NCBI GenBank assembly: GCA_903813345.2
Contig: CAIIXF020000009.1
Span: 10,720,030 to 10,784,029, forward strand
Length of the DNA: 64,000 bases
Direction: 5' to 3'
DNA from: Owenia fusiformis
Taxonomy: Eukaryota; Annelida; Polychaeta; Sabellida; Oweniidae
Under the pieces are notes generated by a model. That model saw only the letters and a list, made by a program, of their open reading frames with translations, searched no databases and was not told where the DNA came from. The position numbers were made by a program, and so were the translations under genes. Below, one piece after another: positions 1 through 10,395 of the stretch; within the stretch, counting starts at the first letter, position 1; each line of letters starts with the position of its first letter.

Positions 1-368
1 CAGGTATCTTTGATTAATTTATATAGCGCGTGTATACGCGCAAAATAGTTATTAATTGCAAACCCACTGTTCGTTAATGCAGTGCCGTGATGACGGTTAA
101 TTCCTGAAACGATTTGCAATTTCGATGTTACCGAAACTGACCGACATTTTCGTCATTTCCAAACCTGTCTCCAATATTTTCGTAATTATGCATCAATAGG
201 GTCTAAGGGGGATACGGGACGGGGTGTATGTGTTTATAAGGTATGTATGCATGTTTGAATCACATTCTTTGTGTAATATTGCCATGTTTTCAGGGTTTAA
301 TTTGTTCCGCTTGTCGAAACCTGCTGAACGATTAAATTAACGCATCAAAGGCAAAATGGTCATGGAGG

Positions 369-428
369 TTAGACCTAGCCGGGCCATAACACATGTCAGA
401 TAAGAAACGAGGCCCGGGCTAGGTCTAA
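369..428. repeat. Hairpin repeat, 17-18 bp stem
   Basis: The arms TTAGACCTAGCCGGGCC and GGCCCGGGCTAGGTCTAA pair around a loop of about 25 bp, with one bulged base. Reverse-complemented, the stem-loop aligns with 26556-26600 (shared TTTCTTATCTGAC core and CCTAG ends), so this is a small dispersed foldback family rather than a unique hairpin. Confidence 0.6.
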
Positions 429-947
429 TGTTGTTGGACTAGGTCGATTGGACAATTTAGAGAAGGTCATTCTATTCTTTAAAGGTCTTACAGCACTGAT
501 TATGATTCCGTTCTCAATATAAGTAAAAATTAGATAATGCATGAGGAGTATGGTGCATGGTTTTAGACCTCAAGACCTGGCTCCTCTATAGCTGCATGGT
601 CTTTAATGGTGACCTGCGGGCAGGCGCGCTACCAAGGTAGATGACTGGCTTCAAATTGGGTATCTTCAAAAACTCAACCGTGAATTGTTCAGACTGTTGT
701 ACATAGTGATATTCCAGGAAATTGAATAAATATTATTATCATTATGAGATTATACTTGAATCTGAGTTGTATAGCAACACCTTCACAACAAAGGAACTAA
801 TAAAATAAACAAGAAATTTTGTATTATAATAGGTGAATTAGATACTTTATTCAGTGATACAAAAATGTTAAATATCACATTTTCAGGAAAAATGTTGCCC
901 TGGGTATTGGAATGTCATATTACTATAGTAACCATAACACTAATCAC

Positions 948-1080
948 ATTTCATCATTTTTTCTGAAACTTTATAATTTAAGTTGCAATACTTAAAGTAC
1001 AATTTGTGAAAACTTGAAGATACTCCGTGCAAAATTGACAAAATGCCAGCACCAGTCCTGTTACATTTGTAACACGCTGT
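948..1080 (-). mobile_element. Terminal fragment of a mariner-type element
   Basis: Read on the minus strand from about 1080, the sequence matches the left end of the element at 28682 over about 125 bp. Shared landmarks are GACTGGTGCTGGCATTTTG, ATTTTGCAC and TTTCACAAATTGTACTT. The terminus here is diverged (CAGCGTGTTACAAATGTAAC against CAGGGTGTTCCAAAAGTAAC). No second end was found nearby, so it is treated as a decayed fragment. Confidence 0.6.
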
Positions 1081-2354
1081 AAGATCTTAATTGTCACGCA
1101 CATACATTTTTAGGCATTATGTTTTTGATTACGTTACGATTCTCATTGGATCCAATGGTGCATTGATATTATGAAATGATAAAAAATCATTTTCGACATA
1201 GATGGGCCAGCACTATTATTGAAAGTTTTACATAGATCAAAACATATTGTGCGACATTTTTGGAAAAGGTGACACTACGGCGTATCCTCGAGACATCAAT
1301 GCTTTTAAAAGTGTTTCAAAAGTTCATACAAATCATAGATTGAATGGTTAACATAATATAACTGTAGACTGATCTATTCAACTATTAAAGTGGCGGAAAA
1401 TTCAAATATTTTTTTTCAGAAGTCACATTTTCCCAAAACGACTCAAATATAGTTTTCAAGTCATGAATTAAAAAGAAAGTTTTGAATGAATGATTAAACT
1501 ATATTTTCAAACTTTGCACAGTAGGAAACAAGGATAATGAGAAAAGTGAATTAGTCCAAAGACATACTTTTAATTTGTTACTAATTGTATCATGTATCAA
1601 TCGATAATTTCTAATTTGACCTCATTTGAAAACAATTAATTCAAACTAATGTCATAAAAATTCACCCGATTAGTTTTAATTAGTTTACAATTAATACATG
1701 GTTTAAATTTCAATAGCCAACATAACGTAGGGGAAAGAGCTAGATAATGACAGAACAGCTAGCTACATTGAGTAAAACAGAGCCGCACCATAAACATGTT
1801 GACAAATTGAATGAGTCGAAAATGCACAACTCTACAGAGAATGAACAGTGCAATATGCGTCATACTCCGCAACCATGTCAACGAGATGTGAGGTTATCTC
1901 GGAACAAGGCGTATCTCGGTATGCATGTTAGTGGTTAGTCAGGTCTTAATCCACGGGTAATATCTAAAGCCCCGCTATGATTGAAAAATCGCGAGCAAGT
2001 CCCCGCTGAAATCGCGAGCATAGTCCTGTTTATTTGTATCACTTTGGAAAATGAACCAAAAGGATGAAAATACTTATTACCGTTCTTTGATACTCCAGCA
2101 AAACTTTGAAAACAGATATATTTGACAAAAAATGACATGAAAAATGATTATTTTTTACTTGCATGAAGGAAAGGGGCGTCAACATGCACGTTTGCATAAT
2201 TTACTGTTCATATATTACCTTTATCGTTAAAATAAAGGCAATAAATACGATTTACATACTCCATAATAAATATCGGATCAATATGGTCTGTATTGATAAG
2301 TTACTGGACAATGACACCTGCCATGGGGGTCGAAATACATCATTAAAGGTGTTC

Positions 2355-2450
2355 CTGTGGCCCCGCTGAAAAAAATGAGGAGGCCCCGCTGAAAACATGA
2401 GGAGACCCCGCTGAAAACACGAGCAAATTTCACGACTACCCGCTTCGATC
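2355..2450. repeat. Left sub-terminal GCCCCGCTGAAAA repeats
   Basis: Three spaced copies of a CCCCGCTGAAAA motif, followed by (C/A)ATGAGGAG or CACGAG, run in one orientation. The reverse-complement set (TTTTCAGCGGG, three or more copies) lies at 5460-5560. The motif also occurs inside the TIR (CCCCGCTGAAATCGCGAG), so the ends consist of clustered short repeats, as expected of transposase-binding sites. Confidence 0.6.
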
Positions 2451-2734
2451 ACGAGGAAAGCTTCATCATTATTCCATGAATATAGTGAACTTCTTTATAT
2501 GAACGTACACGAATGTGCAAATAACGTATTAATGACAATCACATAACATATCATTCTATGGCAACATCAAAAATATTTCTTCTTCAACTTCAGGCAGTCT
2601 AATCCATCTGTCAGCGGCATGATCAAATTTTTATATGTAAATAGACTTTGTACATTTCGGAGTTAAATGTACATTCTACATAATTAACTATTCCAAGGAT
2701 TATACTTCTGAGGACAAATATATTTCATTGGTTT

Positions 2735-3320
2735 CTTTGTCCGACCGTTCATTCGTACGTGCATTCGACCGACCGTTCGTTCGTGCGTGCGTTCGTCCGA
2801 CGGTCCGTTCGTTCATGCGTGCGTTCATCCGACAGATTGATTGTTCGTGCGTGCATCGCCCAATCATGCGTTCGTGGCAGCGTTCGTCCGACCGTCCATT
2901 CGTTCGTTCGTGCGTGCATCCGTGCGATTGTCCATCCGTTTGTGTGCGCATGCGTTCGTCTGACCGTCCGTTTGTGCTTGCTTTCATCTGACTGCCCTTT
3001 CGTTCGTGGGTTCGTCCGTCTAGCCGTCCGTTCGTCCGTGCGTGCTTTCGTTCAACCGTCCATTCATGCGTGCGTTCGTCTGTTCGTTCTTTTTGCGTTC
3101 GTTTGTGTGTTCGTTCGTTCGTGCGTTCATTCGTGCGTTCGTTTGTAACTACGTTCTTGCGTGCGTGGGTTCGATCTTTTGTAAATTGTTTTCTTCTATC
3201 TTTCCTTCATGCGTTCTTTTGGCCGCCTATCCGTCCGTTTGTTCATTCATTGTTTTTTCGGCTGTTCTTCTGTCCATCCTTGCGTTCTTTCCTCGTTCGT
3301 TTGTTCGTTTGCAGGTTTTC
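2735..3320. repeat. TTCG/TGCG/TCCG tetranucleotide array
   Basis: About 590 bp of imperfect 4-bp repeats dominated by TTCG, TGCG, TCCG and ACCG. The lack of stop codons creates overlapping open frames on both strands (arginine, serine, valine and phenylalanine rich); they change with the array and are not genes. The array degrades into TTCT/TTTG-rich sequence at its right end. Confidence 0.85.
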
Positions 3321-3355
3321 ATCAAAATTTGTCTTTCCACTGCCATGAGAATGTA

Positions 3356-5095
3356 AATAATCAAGAAAGCAAGCAAGGATGTGAGGAAGTAAACAAGCAA
3401 CGAAGTAAGTAATTGAGTTAGCAAGCAAGTAAAGAAGGGATGGAGGAAGTAAATCGAAGAAGTGAAGGTGGGAGTAATATAAGTAAGCAAGGAAGGAAAA
3501 AAAGGAAGGAAGGAGGGAAGGAAAGAAGCAATGAAGCAAGGAAGGAAGGAAGAAAGGAAGGAAGTGAGGAAGAAATTTGTGAAGGAAGCGAGGAAGCAAA
3601 GAAGGGGGAAAGAAGGGAGCGAGGAAGGAAAAAAGCAAGGACGGAAAGAGGGAAACGAGGAAAGAAAGAAGCGAGGAAGCAAGGTAGGAAGTGAGGAAGG
3701 AAAGATTCCAAGGAAGGAAGGACGCAAGGAAGCAAAGAAGGAAGGAAGGAAGGAAGCAAGGAAGCAAGAAAACGAGGAAGCGAGGAGGGAAGAAAGTGAG
3801 GAAGCAAGGAAGGAAGGAACTGAGGAAGAAAGAAAGGACGGAAGCGAGGGAACAAGGAAGGAACGATGCGAGGAAGGAAGGAAGGAACTGAGGAAGCAAG
3901 GAAGGGAACGAGGAAGAAAGGAAGCCAGGAAGCAAAGAAGGAAGGAAACTATGAATCAAGGAAGGAAGGAAGCAAGCAAAGACGCAAGAAAGGAAGGAAG
4001 GAAAAAAGCAAGGAAGGAAGTAAGTAAGGAAAGAAGGCGAGAAAGCAAGGAGGGAAGGAAGTAAGGAAGGAATGAAGCGACAAAAGAACAACGCGAGGAA
4101 AGAATGAAGGGAACGAGGAAGCAAGGAAGGAGGAAAGAAGGAAGTGAGGAAGGGAGGAAGCAAGGAATGAAGGAGGGAAGTGAGGAAGGAAGGAAGCGAG
4201 GAAGGAAGGAAGGAAGGAAAGAAGGAAGCGAGGAAGCCAGGAAGAAAGCAAGCGAGGAAGCATGGAAGGAAGGAATGAAGCAAGGAAGGAAGGAGGAAAG
4301 GAAGTGAGGAAAAAATTTATGAAGAAAGCGAGGAAACAAAGGAGGAAAGAAGGGAGCGAGGAAGGAAAAAAGCATGGAAGGAAAGATGCTAGGAAGGAAG
4401 GAAGCGAGGAAGGAAGGAAGCGAGGAAGCAAGGTAGGAAGGAAGCGAGGAAGGAAAGATGCGAGGACGGGAGGAAGCGAGGAAGCAAGGAAGGAAGGAAG
4501 CAAGAAAAGAAGGGGCGAGGAAGGAAGGAATGAAGCAAGGAGGGAAGGAAGGAAGTGATGAAAGAGAGAGGCGAGGAAGCAAGGAAGGAATGAAGCGAGG
4601 GAGGAAGGAAGCGAGGAAGCAAGGTGGGAAGCAAGCGAGGAAGGAAAGATGCGAGGAAGGAAGGAAGCAAAGAAGGAAGGAAGCAAGAAAAGAAGAGTCG
4701 GAGAAGAAAGGAAGGTAGGAAGCGAGGAAGGAAAGAAGCAAGGAAGGAAGGAAGCGAGGAAGGAAAGAAGCGAGGAAGCAAGGAAGGAAGGAAGCGAGGA
4801 AGCAAGGAGGGAAAGAAGCAAGGGAGGGAGGAAGCAAGGAAAGGAGGAAGCAAGGAAGGAAGGATGCGAGGAAGGAAGTAAGCGAGGAAGCAATGAAGGA
4901 AGGAAGCAAGGAAGGAACGAAGCGAGGAAGGAAGGATGCAAGGAAGCGAAGAAGGAAGGAAGTGAGGAAGCAAGGAAGGGAGGATGCAAGAAACGAAGGA
5001 AGGAAGCAAGGATGGAAGGAAGGAAGCGAGGAAGGAAGGATGCAAGAATGCGAGGAAGCAAGGAAGGAAGGAAGCGAGGAAGGAAGCGAGAAGGG
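3356..5095. repeat. GGAA/GAAG/GCGA tetranucleotide array (1.7 kb)
   Basis: About 1.7 kb built from GGAA, GAAG, GCGA and GCAA words with 4-bp periodicity and local higher-order blocks such as GGAAGCGAGGAAGGAAGGAA. All frames stay open for long stretches: K/R/E/G-rich on plus, F/L/S/P-rich on minus, the longest 370 residues. They are artefacts of the composition. The strong purine/pyrimidine strand asymmetry is notable. Confidence 0.9.
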
Positions 5096-5975
5096 AATAT
5101 CGACTTGTACTCAAAGATGGAACAGAGGGGACAGTTGCAATACAGAGAATACAGAATATCTTATATTACTTCAAATTATGAAAATGAGGTTGAATGTTTA
5201 ACATTTCGTCCGATCTAATACTCATCACATTTCTCAGATGATCTTTCTTATTCTGTAAAATGGCATGGAAATATGATACTGCAGTTTTCCATAACAATGT
5301 ATCATAATATGAACTATATTAAACAGTTGTGTTTGCTGTTATTGAGAATTGTATTGACAAATAATGTATTCATCAAACTGGGTACAATAGTGGACGAAGG
5401 TGGGTACGAAAGTGGGAGATTTTCAGGGTATAATCGGGATTCACTCCATTTTTGAGAGACACTTGCTCCTGTTTTCAGCGGGAACTCCTCATGTTTTCAG
5501 CGGGTCCTCCTCCTGATTTCAGCGGGATCTTTGCTTAATTGCTCCTGCTAGAAGCGGGGCCTTGAGGGATATGATCAAATTTAAATATAAAATGTTCTGT
5601 AAAGCTTTAGGAAGTGAAACTCGGTACATCTTTATTTCATATCACTATCGTTATTTCAACCACAGGACAACATCGTTCTTCACCAATAACGTATAGAAAT
5701 ATATAGATAAAGATTCAAAAAGATACTTTCTCTCTTCAATTGACAAATAACGAACCACAGAACGACCGCTCGTGATACATTTTTTCCAGCAGTTGCTTTT
5801 TTAGTCTCAATACCATGTAATCATTGGGAAAAATTAAAAGAAAACGTTTTGTAAATCATACAATTCAAGAACACAAAAAAGAACCCATGACTTCTTTTTA
5901 TTCCTCGCGATTTCAGCGGGAACTTGCTCGCGATTTTTAAATCATAGCGGGGATTTAGATACTACCCGTGTAATC

Positions 5976-6827
5976 GGTAACCCGCCGATAGTACATTGCT
6001 GACCGGTATGTACCTTTATCAATTAATTAGTTGATCGGATATGATTCTGTTTTTTCCTGCGCTTGCGTTTGCACGGTAATCTGTTTGTTTTTCAAATGTC
6101 AGCCACATGTAATGCAGTGGTCACATTTGCTCCGACATTCAACACCGGTACCTGGCCCAAGAGGGGGGGGGGGGGAACCCCAGAGCTTTAGCGATGACGG
6201 ACATATAACGTCTCTTGCGTACCACCTTCGTTTGCGCAAATTCTCACCAGTTAGTAGAGAGGTTAGCAACACTACTTTTTACAACGTAAAACGCGAACGG
6301 GAAGGCACACGCAGGTTTTTCTTAGGACGTGACGTCATTTTGATCTACTTATTTCCCGGTTTACGTACATCCAAACGTGAAAAATCAAAGTCTAGGTAGG
6401 TCGTTCCGTAAGGATTTTTAGTACTTTATCAAGTTCGATCGAGATAAATATGATATAGGTCGAATGCATGAATAAGTTTGACACAAATCTGTGTATATAT
6501 CGAGATCATTTGTGTCCAATCTAATCAAATATAACTCGAATACTGGGGCACCCATTTCATATGTTAAATTAGGTGCATTCATGCACCCTCTGGGTCTCTG
6601 AGGATCGTGTTGGACCCAGGGGTGCATAACGTGCAATGTAAATTTATCAAATTTAAGAAATGCTGAAAAGTCCGGATCTGATGTTTTTGACTTTTCTCCA
6701 AAGATCTTACCTCGATCTTGAAAATTCTTTCACCACTGGATAGCGGGACCAAAAATCTTCAAAATGAACCCATAAAAGCTTCGCTTTATTACAGTAATTA
6801 TGTGTAATCGTTGCAGATAAGACGAAA
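5976..6827. other. Gene-free stretch with a CRE palindrome and a G tract
   Basis: No supported gene. A run of 13 G lies near 6163. The sequence around it (GAACCCCAGAG followed by GCGATGAC) resembles the left arm of the TIR repeat at 42107. A perfect cAMP-response-type palindrome TGACGTCA is at 6330-6337. An open frame over 6031-6399 shows no family resemblance. Confidence 0.4.
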
Positions 6828-6902
6828 TTACATTGCCGACCGGTCTTCTTGACATTTTCGCTGACCTAATTTCAAGTGCGCATGCGTTGCATAAATCAGT
6901 GA

Positions 6903-6942
6903 GATGATCACGTGACGTAATTTGATGATCACGTAACGTAAT
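6903..6942. repeat. 19-bp tandem pair with E-box and CRE-like half sites
   Basis: GATGATCACGT(G/A)ACGTAAT occurs at 6903-6921 and 6924-6942, differing at one base. The first copy contains CACGTG overlapping TGACGTAA. An NRF-1-like GCGCATGCG lies just upstream. The sites are seen; regulatory use is unproven. Confidence 0.45.
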
Positions 6943-7145
6943 GTTTTCCAATAACCAGTTGGTAAAACTGCTATAGTGGATTCTTGATTCAATATGTTTG
7001 TTATCACTTGTAACTGTTCTGGCTTCAAATCAAATCCAAACTTTGGTTTTATGATATGCGAATAGAGATCATTGATTTCTTCCATCGAATACATGATGGT
7101 CGAATGAATGATATAAACTCTGTATAGTAACATAGATGGCAGCAA
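6940..7145 (-). pseudogene. RecQ-like helicase N-terminal fragment
   Basis: The minus-strand frame reads into a RecQ-type helicase start. A Phe-Gly-Phe and Lys-Pro-Glu-Gln element (the motif 0 region) is followed about 20 residues later by LPTGYWKT, a Walker A box where the family has LPTG(F/Y)GKS. The second Gly of the box is replaced by Trp, so ATP binding would probably be lost. Downstream of the box the frame runs into a 21-bp direct repeat and no longer resembles helicase; no splice donor follows the Thr codon. A Met at the MEEINDLY segment could be the original start. RecQ-like copies are common repetitive genes in some invertebrates, so this looks like a truncated exon relic. Confidence 0.65.
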
Positions 7146-7423
7146 TATTCAATGGCTACTCTCGTCAAATCTCGTGAGAACTGAAGCCGCCATAAAGATT
7201 TTGTGAACATTAGCGACAAACGGCGATTTTGCTACAAAATTGGCACAATTCAACCTTCTACAACCACAAAGATATGGTAATTTTTTGTATAAATCATCAA
7301 TGTATCCATTTTGTTTATATTTCTCTGTAAATGACGCAGAGATTTAAGCAGAAGATTAAACTAAAGTGAACCGTCAAAAAATAATCAAGAAAAACTTAGA
7401 TTGGCATGAATTTACAAGGATAA

Positions 7424-7476
7424 ACACCGCCTCTAATGCAAGTCCATACGACAATCCAACGCATTAGAGGCGGTGT
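7424..7476. repeat. 16-bp perfect hairpin
   Basis: ACACCGCCTCTAATGC at 7424-7439 pairs perfectly with its reverse complement at 7461-7476 around a 21-bp loop. A partial third copy (CACCGTCTAATG) follows directly. It lies about 85 bp outside the TIR element that starts at 7561. Confidence 0.7.
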
Positions 7477-7560
7477 TCACCGTCTAATGTTAAATCTGAT
7501 GAGATTACATGCATAGCAATTGCCCACATGTCAACTCATCTTAATTCTACTATACATATT

Positions 7561-10394
7561 CACGGTGACCAAGAGTTAACAGTGCAAATCGGCCCGGTCG
7601 TGTTTTTTTAAACTCTTTAGTCGTGTTTTGTAAGAACATGGGATGCGACATTCGATAGAATGGAGCAAAATGGTAAGAATATTCTATATTTTACAAACTT
7701 ACATATCTTGACTTCTACCTAAGATGTTCTTCTTCATACCCACGAATCTATTTTGGGGATAAATCCATCATACTTCATATCAATCGCAATTTTATACCAA
7801 AAGTGCCAGAAATATGTACTTAATTTGCATTTAGTGTTATTTAATCAAGTTTAAACAGACAATCCATTCAACAACGTGGAATAATATTCACTACTCTAAA
7901 GATCGTGTAAATATTTTAACTGTATTTATCTTAAAATTGCCATAAATGACCGTAAATGTAGAAAGTGGAGTTAACTATGGAGAAGGGACAATATAACGCC
8001 ATGGACGTGTCTTATAATAAGCATGTTAACGTTTTGGAATTGTAAAGATAACGTTTTAGACGTGATAAAATTAACGACTTTGAATTGTCTTGTAATATTG
8101 TTCACATTAAGCATGTTTTGTTGCTTAATAATTTGTCTGTGCTTCTGAAAATAATCGTATTAGTACTTTGAAGATAAGTGTTTGTACTACATGACTATTC
8201 ACATATTTTGTAATTTCAGTTCCTCGGAATAAGTGTTACGCGTGCTCTTTCAAAAGCGCTCATAAGAACACTTTCCTTGAACATTATGAGAAGGTTCATC
8301 CGACTGATCTGTTCAGAATTGACATCCCTATCCACGATCTAGTACTAAAATAAATTGAAAAACTAAATTCTTACTATCTCGTATTTCTGCTAGAAGTTAA
8401 AACTCAAAAAGTATCTTCTTAATCAATAATATGATATATAGTTTATGTTGGTTTTATAATAATTTGCGTGCCTAGTGCGACACACACTATTAACCAGAAA
8501 CAAATAGTATGCATTATTACACAAGCAGATCCCCACCATCTGTTCATGTATTAGTATAAAACACGGGAATATACATTATGTGTCACCCGTTTATTGTAAT
8601 TTGTAGTCAAGATATGAATAAATAAGAATAAATAAAAAAGACAGATATATGATTTAACAAGATCAACAGATGTTGTAATTTAATTCGCTAGAAAACTATG
8701 TTACAGTACAGTTCATAGATCACTCATAGAAAGATGGCAGCATATGTAGCGTTTTTTACCTATTGCAATTTGAAAATTAAAATTGAAATTGTATTGCATT
8801 GTGTAAGGCGAATTTGGGAATAACATCGAATCAAATTGTTAAAAATCCTGAGGCAAACCTAATAGATATTGGGCATACGATTTTAATAACGGTGGAGTTA
8901 TTCCTTACATTAGGTGATCATATATATGCATTTACATGTAGTGCATCACAAACTAAACATTTCCTCTCATTTTAAATAAATTTATTTACGTTCATGACAG
9001 GGAAAAGTGAGTTTAAGGCCAATAGGGACGTTTTAAAACGTATTTGAGGCAAATTCAAAAATAGCAACGAGCCATTTAATGAGCGACAGGGCAATTAAAA
9101 AATAATATGACTGGTAAAATTTTCAAAATGACGAGCGACGAGGCAAAGCTCGCTTGCATTAACCATGCGTGTCTGATTCTAACCATTTTGATTTAAGTAT
9201 CAAATTCGGTAGTGATCCCATAGATCAATCTTGACATATTATGTCGTACATTTGATTATTGTTAATCATTTATAATTAAGATAGTGTCACTCAGACAACA
9301 ACTTCTTCCACATTGTGATCATTTTTTGGGAAATACATAATGTTAATTGTGCTGTTTCCCACTTCCAAATCGTTAAACCTCAATGTCTCTACACGTCTAG
9401 AACGTCTATGCTCTTTTGGATGCTCTTTTGGTTTCTTCGAAGAACAAAACTGCTCTCAATATGATTGCTCAGTATATCTGACCCATATGGTAACATTTCA
9501 ATCACATACAGTTATGCTGTTTTGTGTGTTTTTTTTTGTTTTTTGTTGTTGTTGTTTGTTTTTTACTAAACTGACTTATATTTCCTATAAGCTCTGCTGT
9601 ACCCCCTGATTTTGCCTCTGTTCCAAATAATGTTCAAACTATATTGTAAGTATATATGCACTCATTGGTGTAATTGTATTCAAGAACACTTTTGACATTA
9701 TGCCAAAACTTTACCTCATATTTGGTCTATAATGATGTGACAAACCAATACTTTCGTTCAAATAGATGAATACATAGGCAGGTCCCCAACTGCATTAAAT
9801 AGGTATGACAACACACATGTATTATTTTGTCTAATATTGGGAATATACACTTTTTAAAGTGTCACCCAGTTCATATATTGTATTTTGTGTGTATTTCAAA
9901 TAATAAATAAACATAAACAAAACATAAACGTTTCACTAACAGGTCAACGTCATTAACCGCAATCTTTTCAACACGTCTAAAGAGTTTAATCTAAAAAATA
10001 TTATTCGGTCAATTGCTACTTATTTAAGCTCTTCCAACTTTTGATTTTCGCACATATTGTGAATGCTTTCCTTATGAATCGATGTATTCATTGAATACAA
10101 GTCAGGCAAGTGATTTTCAGGCAAAAATATGTATAACACTGACAGAATTGCTCATTTCCCGATATAACAAGACTATAGCACACGATTCGTGCAAATAACA
10201 CGTTTACGAATACCTGAAGTTAAGATATATAGTATGGAAAGCAATATAAATTACTTACTTTTACATAAAGTCAAGTGACAGCAATTTCATGACCAAATTT
10301 ATCAACCTACCTCTCAAATTTTCAAAAAACACGACTAAAGAGTTTAAAAAAACACGACCGGGCCGATTTGCACTGTTAACTCTTGGTCACCGTG
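7561..10394. mobile_element. 2.8-kb TIR element, CACGGTG termini
   Basis: Near-perfect inverted repeats of about 68 bp lie at 7561-7628 and 10327-10394, starting CACGGTGACCAAGAG and containing TCGGCCCGGTCGTG. The terminal heptamer CACGGTG is the Transib-type start and one base from the RAG heptamer CACAGTG, but no 5-bp target duplication is visible (ATATT left, AGTTG right). The only convincing gene inside is the zinc-finger micropeptide beginning about 30 bp after the left TIR. A diverged direct duplication (about 8519-8640 and 9776-9910, both with GGGAATATACA and GTGTCACCC, both followed by AATAAA-rich sequence) occupies part of the interior. No transposase was recognised. Confidence 0.75.
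7660..8353 (+). CDS. Two-exon C2H2 zinc-finger micropeptide (48 aa)
   Basis: Exon 1 runs from the ATG at 7660 to 7672 and ends at a consensus donor (G|GTAAGAAT). Exon 2 runs from 8220, after the acceptor TTTCAG, to TAA at 8351-8353. The phase-1 join gives 48 residues. One C2H2 finger fills the middle: Cys10-x2-Cys13-x12-His26-x4-His31, with the CxxCSF start and an aromatic at the usual hydrophobic position. The tail ends IHDLVLK. The earlier ATG at 7638 hits a stop after six codons, which supports 7660. AATAAA signals lie near 8618-8634. The start is about 30 bp inside the left TIR of the 7561-10394 element, so the TIR may supply the promoter. The product may be an intact micropeptide or a short isoform of an element protein. 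No homologue was identified. Confidence 0.6.
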
Positions 10395-10395
10395 A

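Larger units (their letters stand above)
1..1946. other. Gene-free left flank with dispersed repeat relics
   Basis: No convincing gene. Three structures are visible. A hairpin has arms at 369-385 and 411-428 and a core related to 26556-26600. A tRNA-like stretch at about 565-650 on the minus strand shows an A-box-like TTGGTAGCGCGCC and an anticodon-like stem, but no good T arm, so it may be an old SINE head. The stretch 948-1080 is homologous, in reverse complement, to the left end of the mariner-type element at 28682. The remainder is AT-rich sequence in which I recognise nothing. Confidence 0.5.
1952..5970. mobile_element. 4-kb TIR element filled with tetranucleotide arrays
   Basis: Terminal inverted repeats of about 68 bp lie at 1952-2019 and 5901-5970, beginning CACGGGTA and containing CGCGAGCAAG and CCCGCTGAAATCGCGAG. 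A perfect 5-bp target duplication, TAATC, lies at 1947-1951 and 5971-5975. A second inverted pair of CCCGCTGAAAA-rich sub-terminal repeats sits at about 2355-2450 and 5460-5560. Between them are two low-complexity arrays and no transposase, so the element is non-autonomous. The CAC terminus and 5-bp duplication resemble Transib-type elements; that assignment is inference. Confidence 0.8.

Noticed and set aside
2700-3356. Overlapping R/S/V-rich frames on both strands
   Set aside because: These come from the TTCG/TGCG array; no independent coding signal.
3227-5218. Long open frames (up to 370 residues) of F/L/S/P and K/R/E/G composition
   Set aside because: They are translations of the GGAA/GAAG tetranucleotide array, open in many frames on both strands at once, with no non-repeat domain.
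6031-6399. 122-residue plus-strand frame
   Set aside because: It contains the G tract as a polyglycine segment and part of a TIR-like repeat; no family resemblance.
9340-9609. 89-residue frame inside the 7561-10394 element
   Set aside because: Low-complexity F/C-rich end derived from a T-rich tract; no splice or family support.
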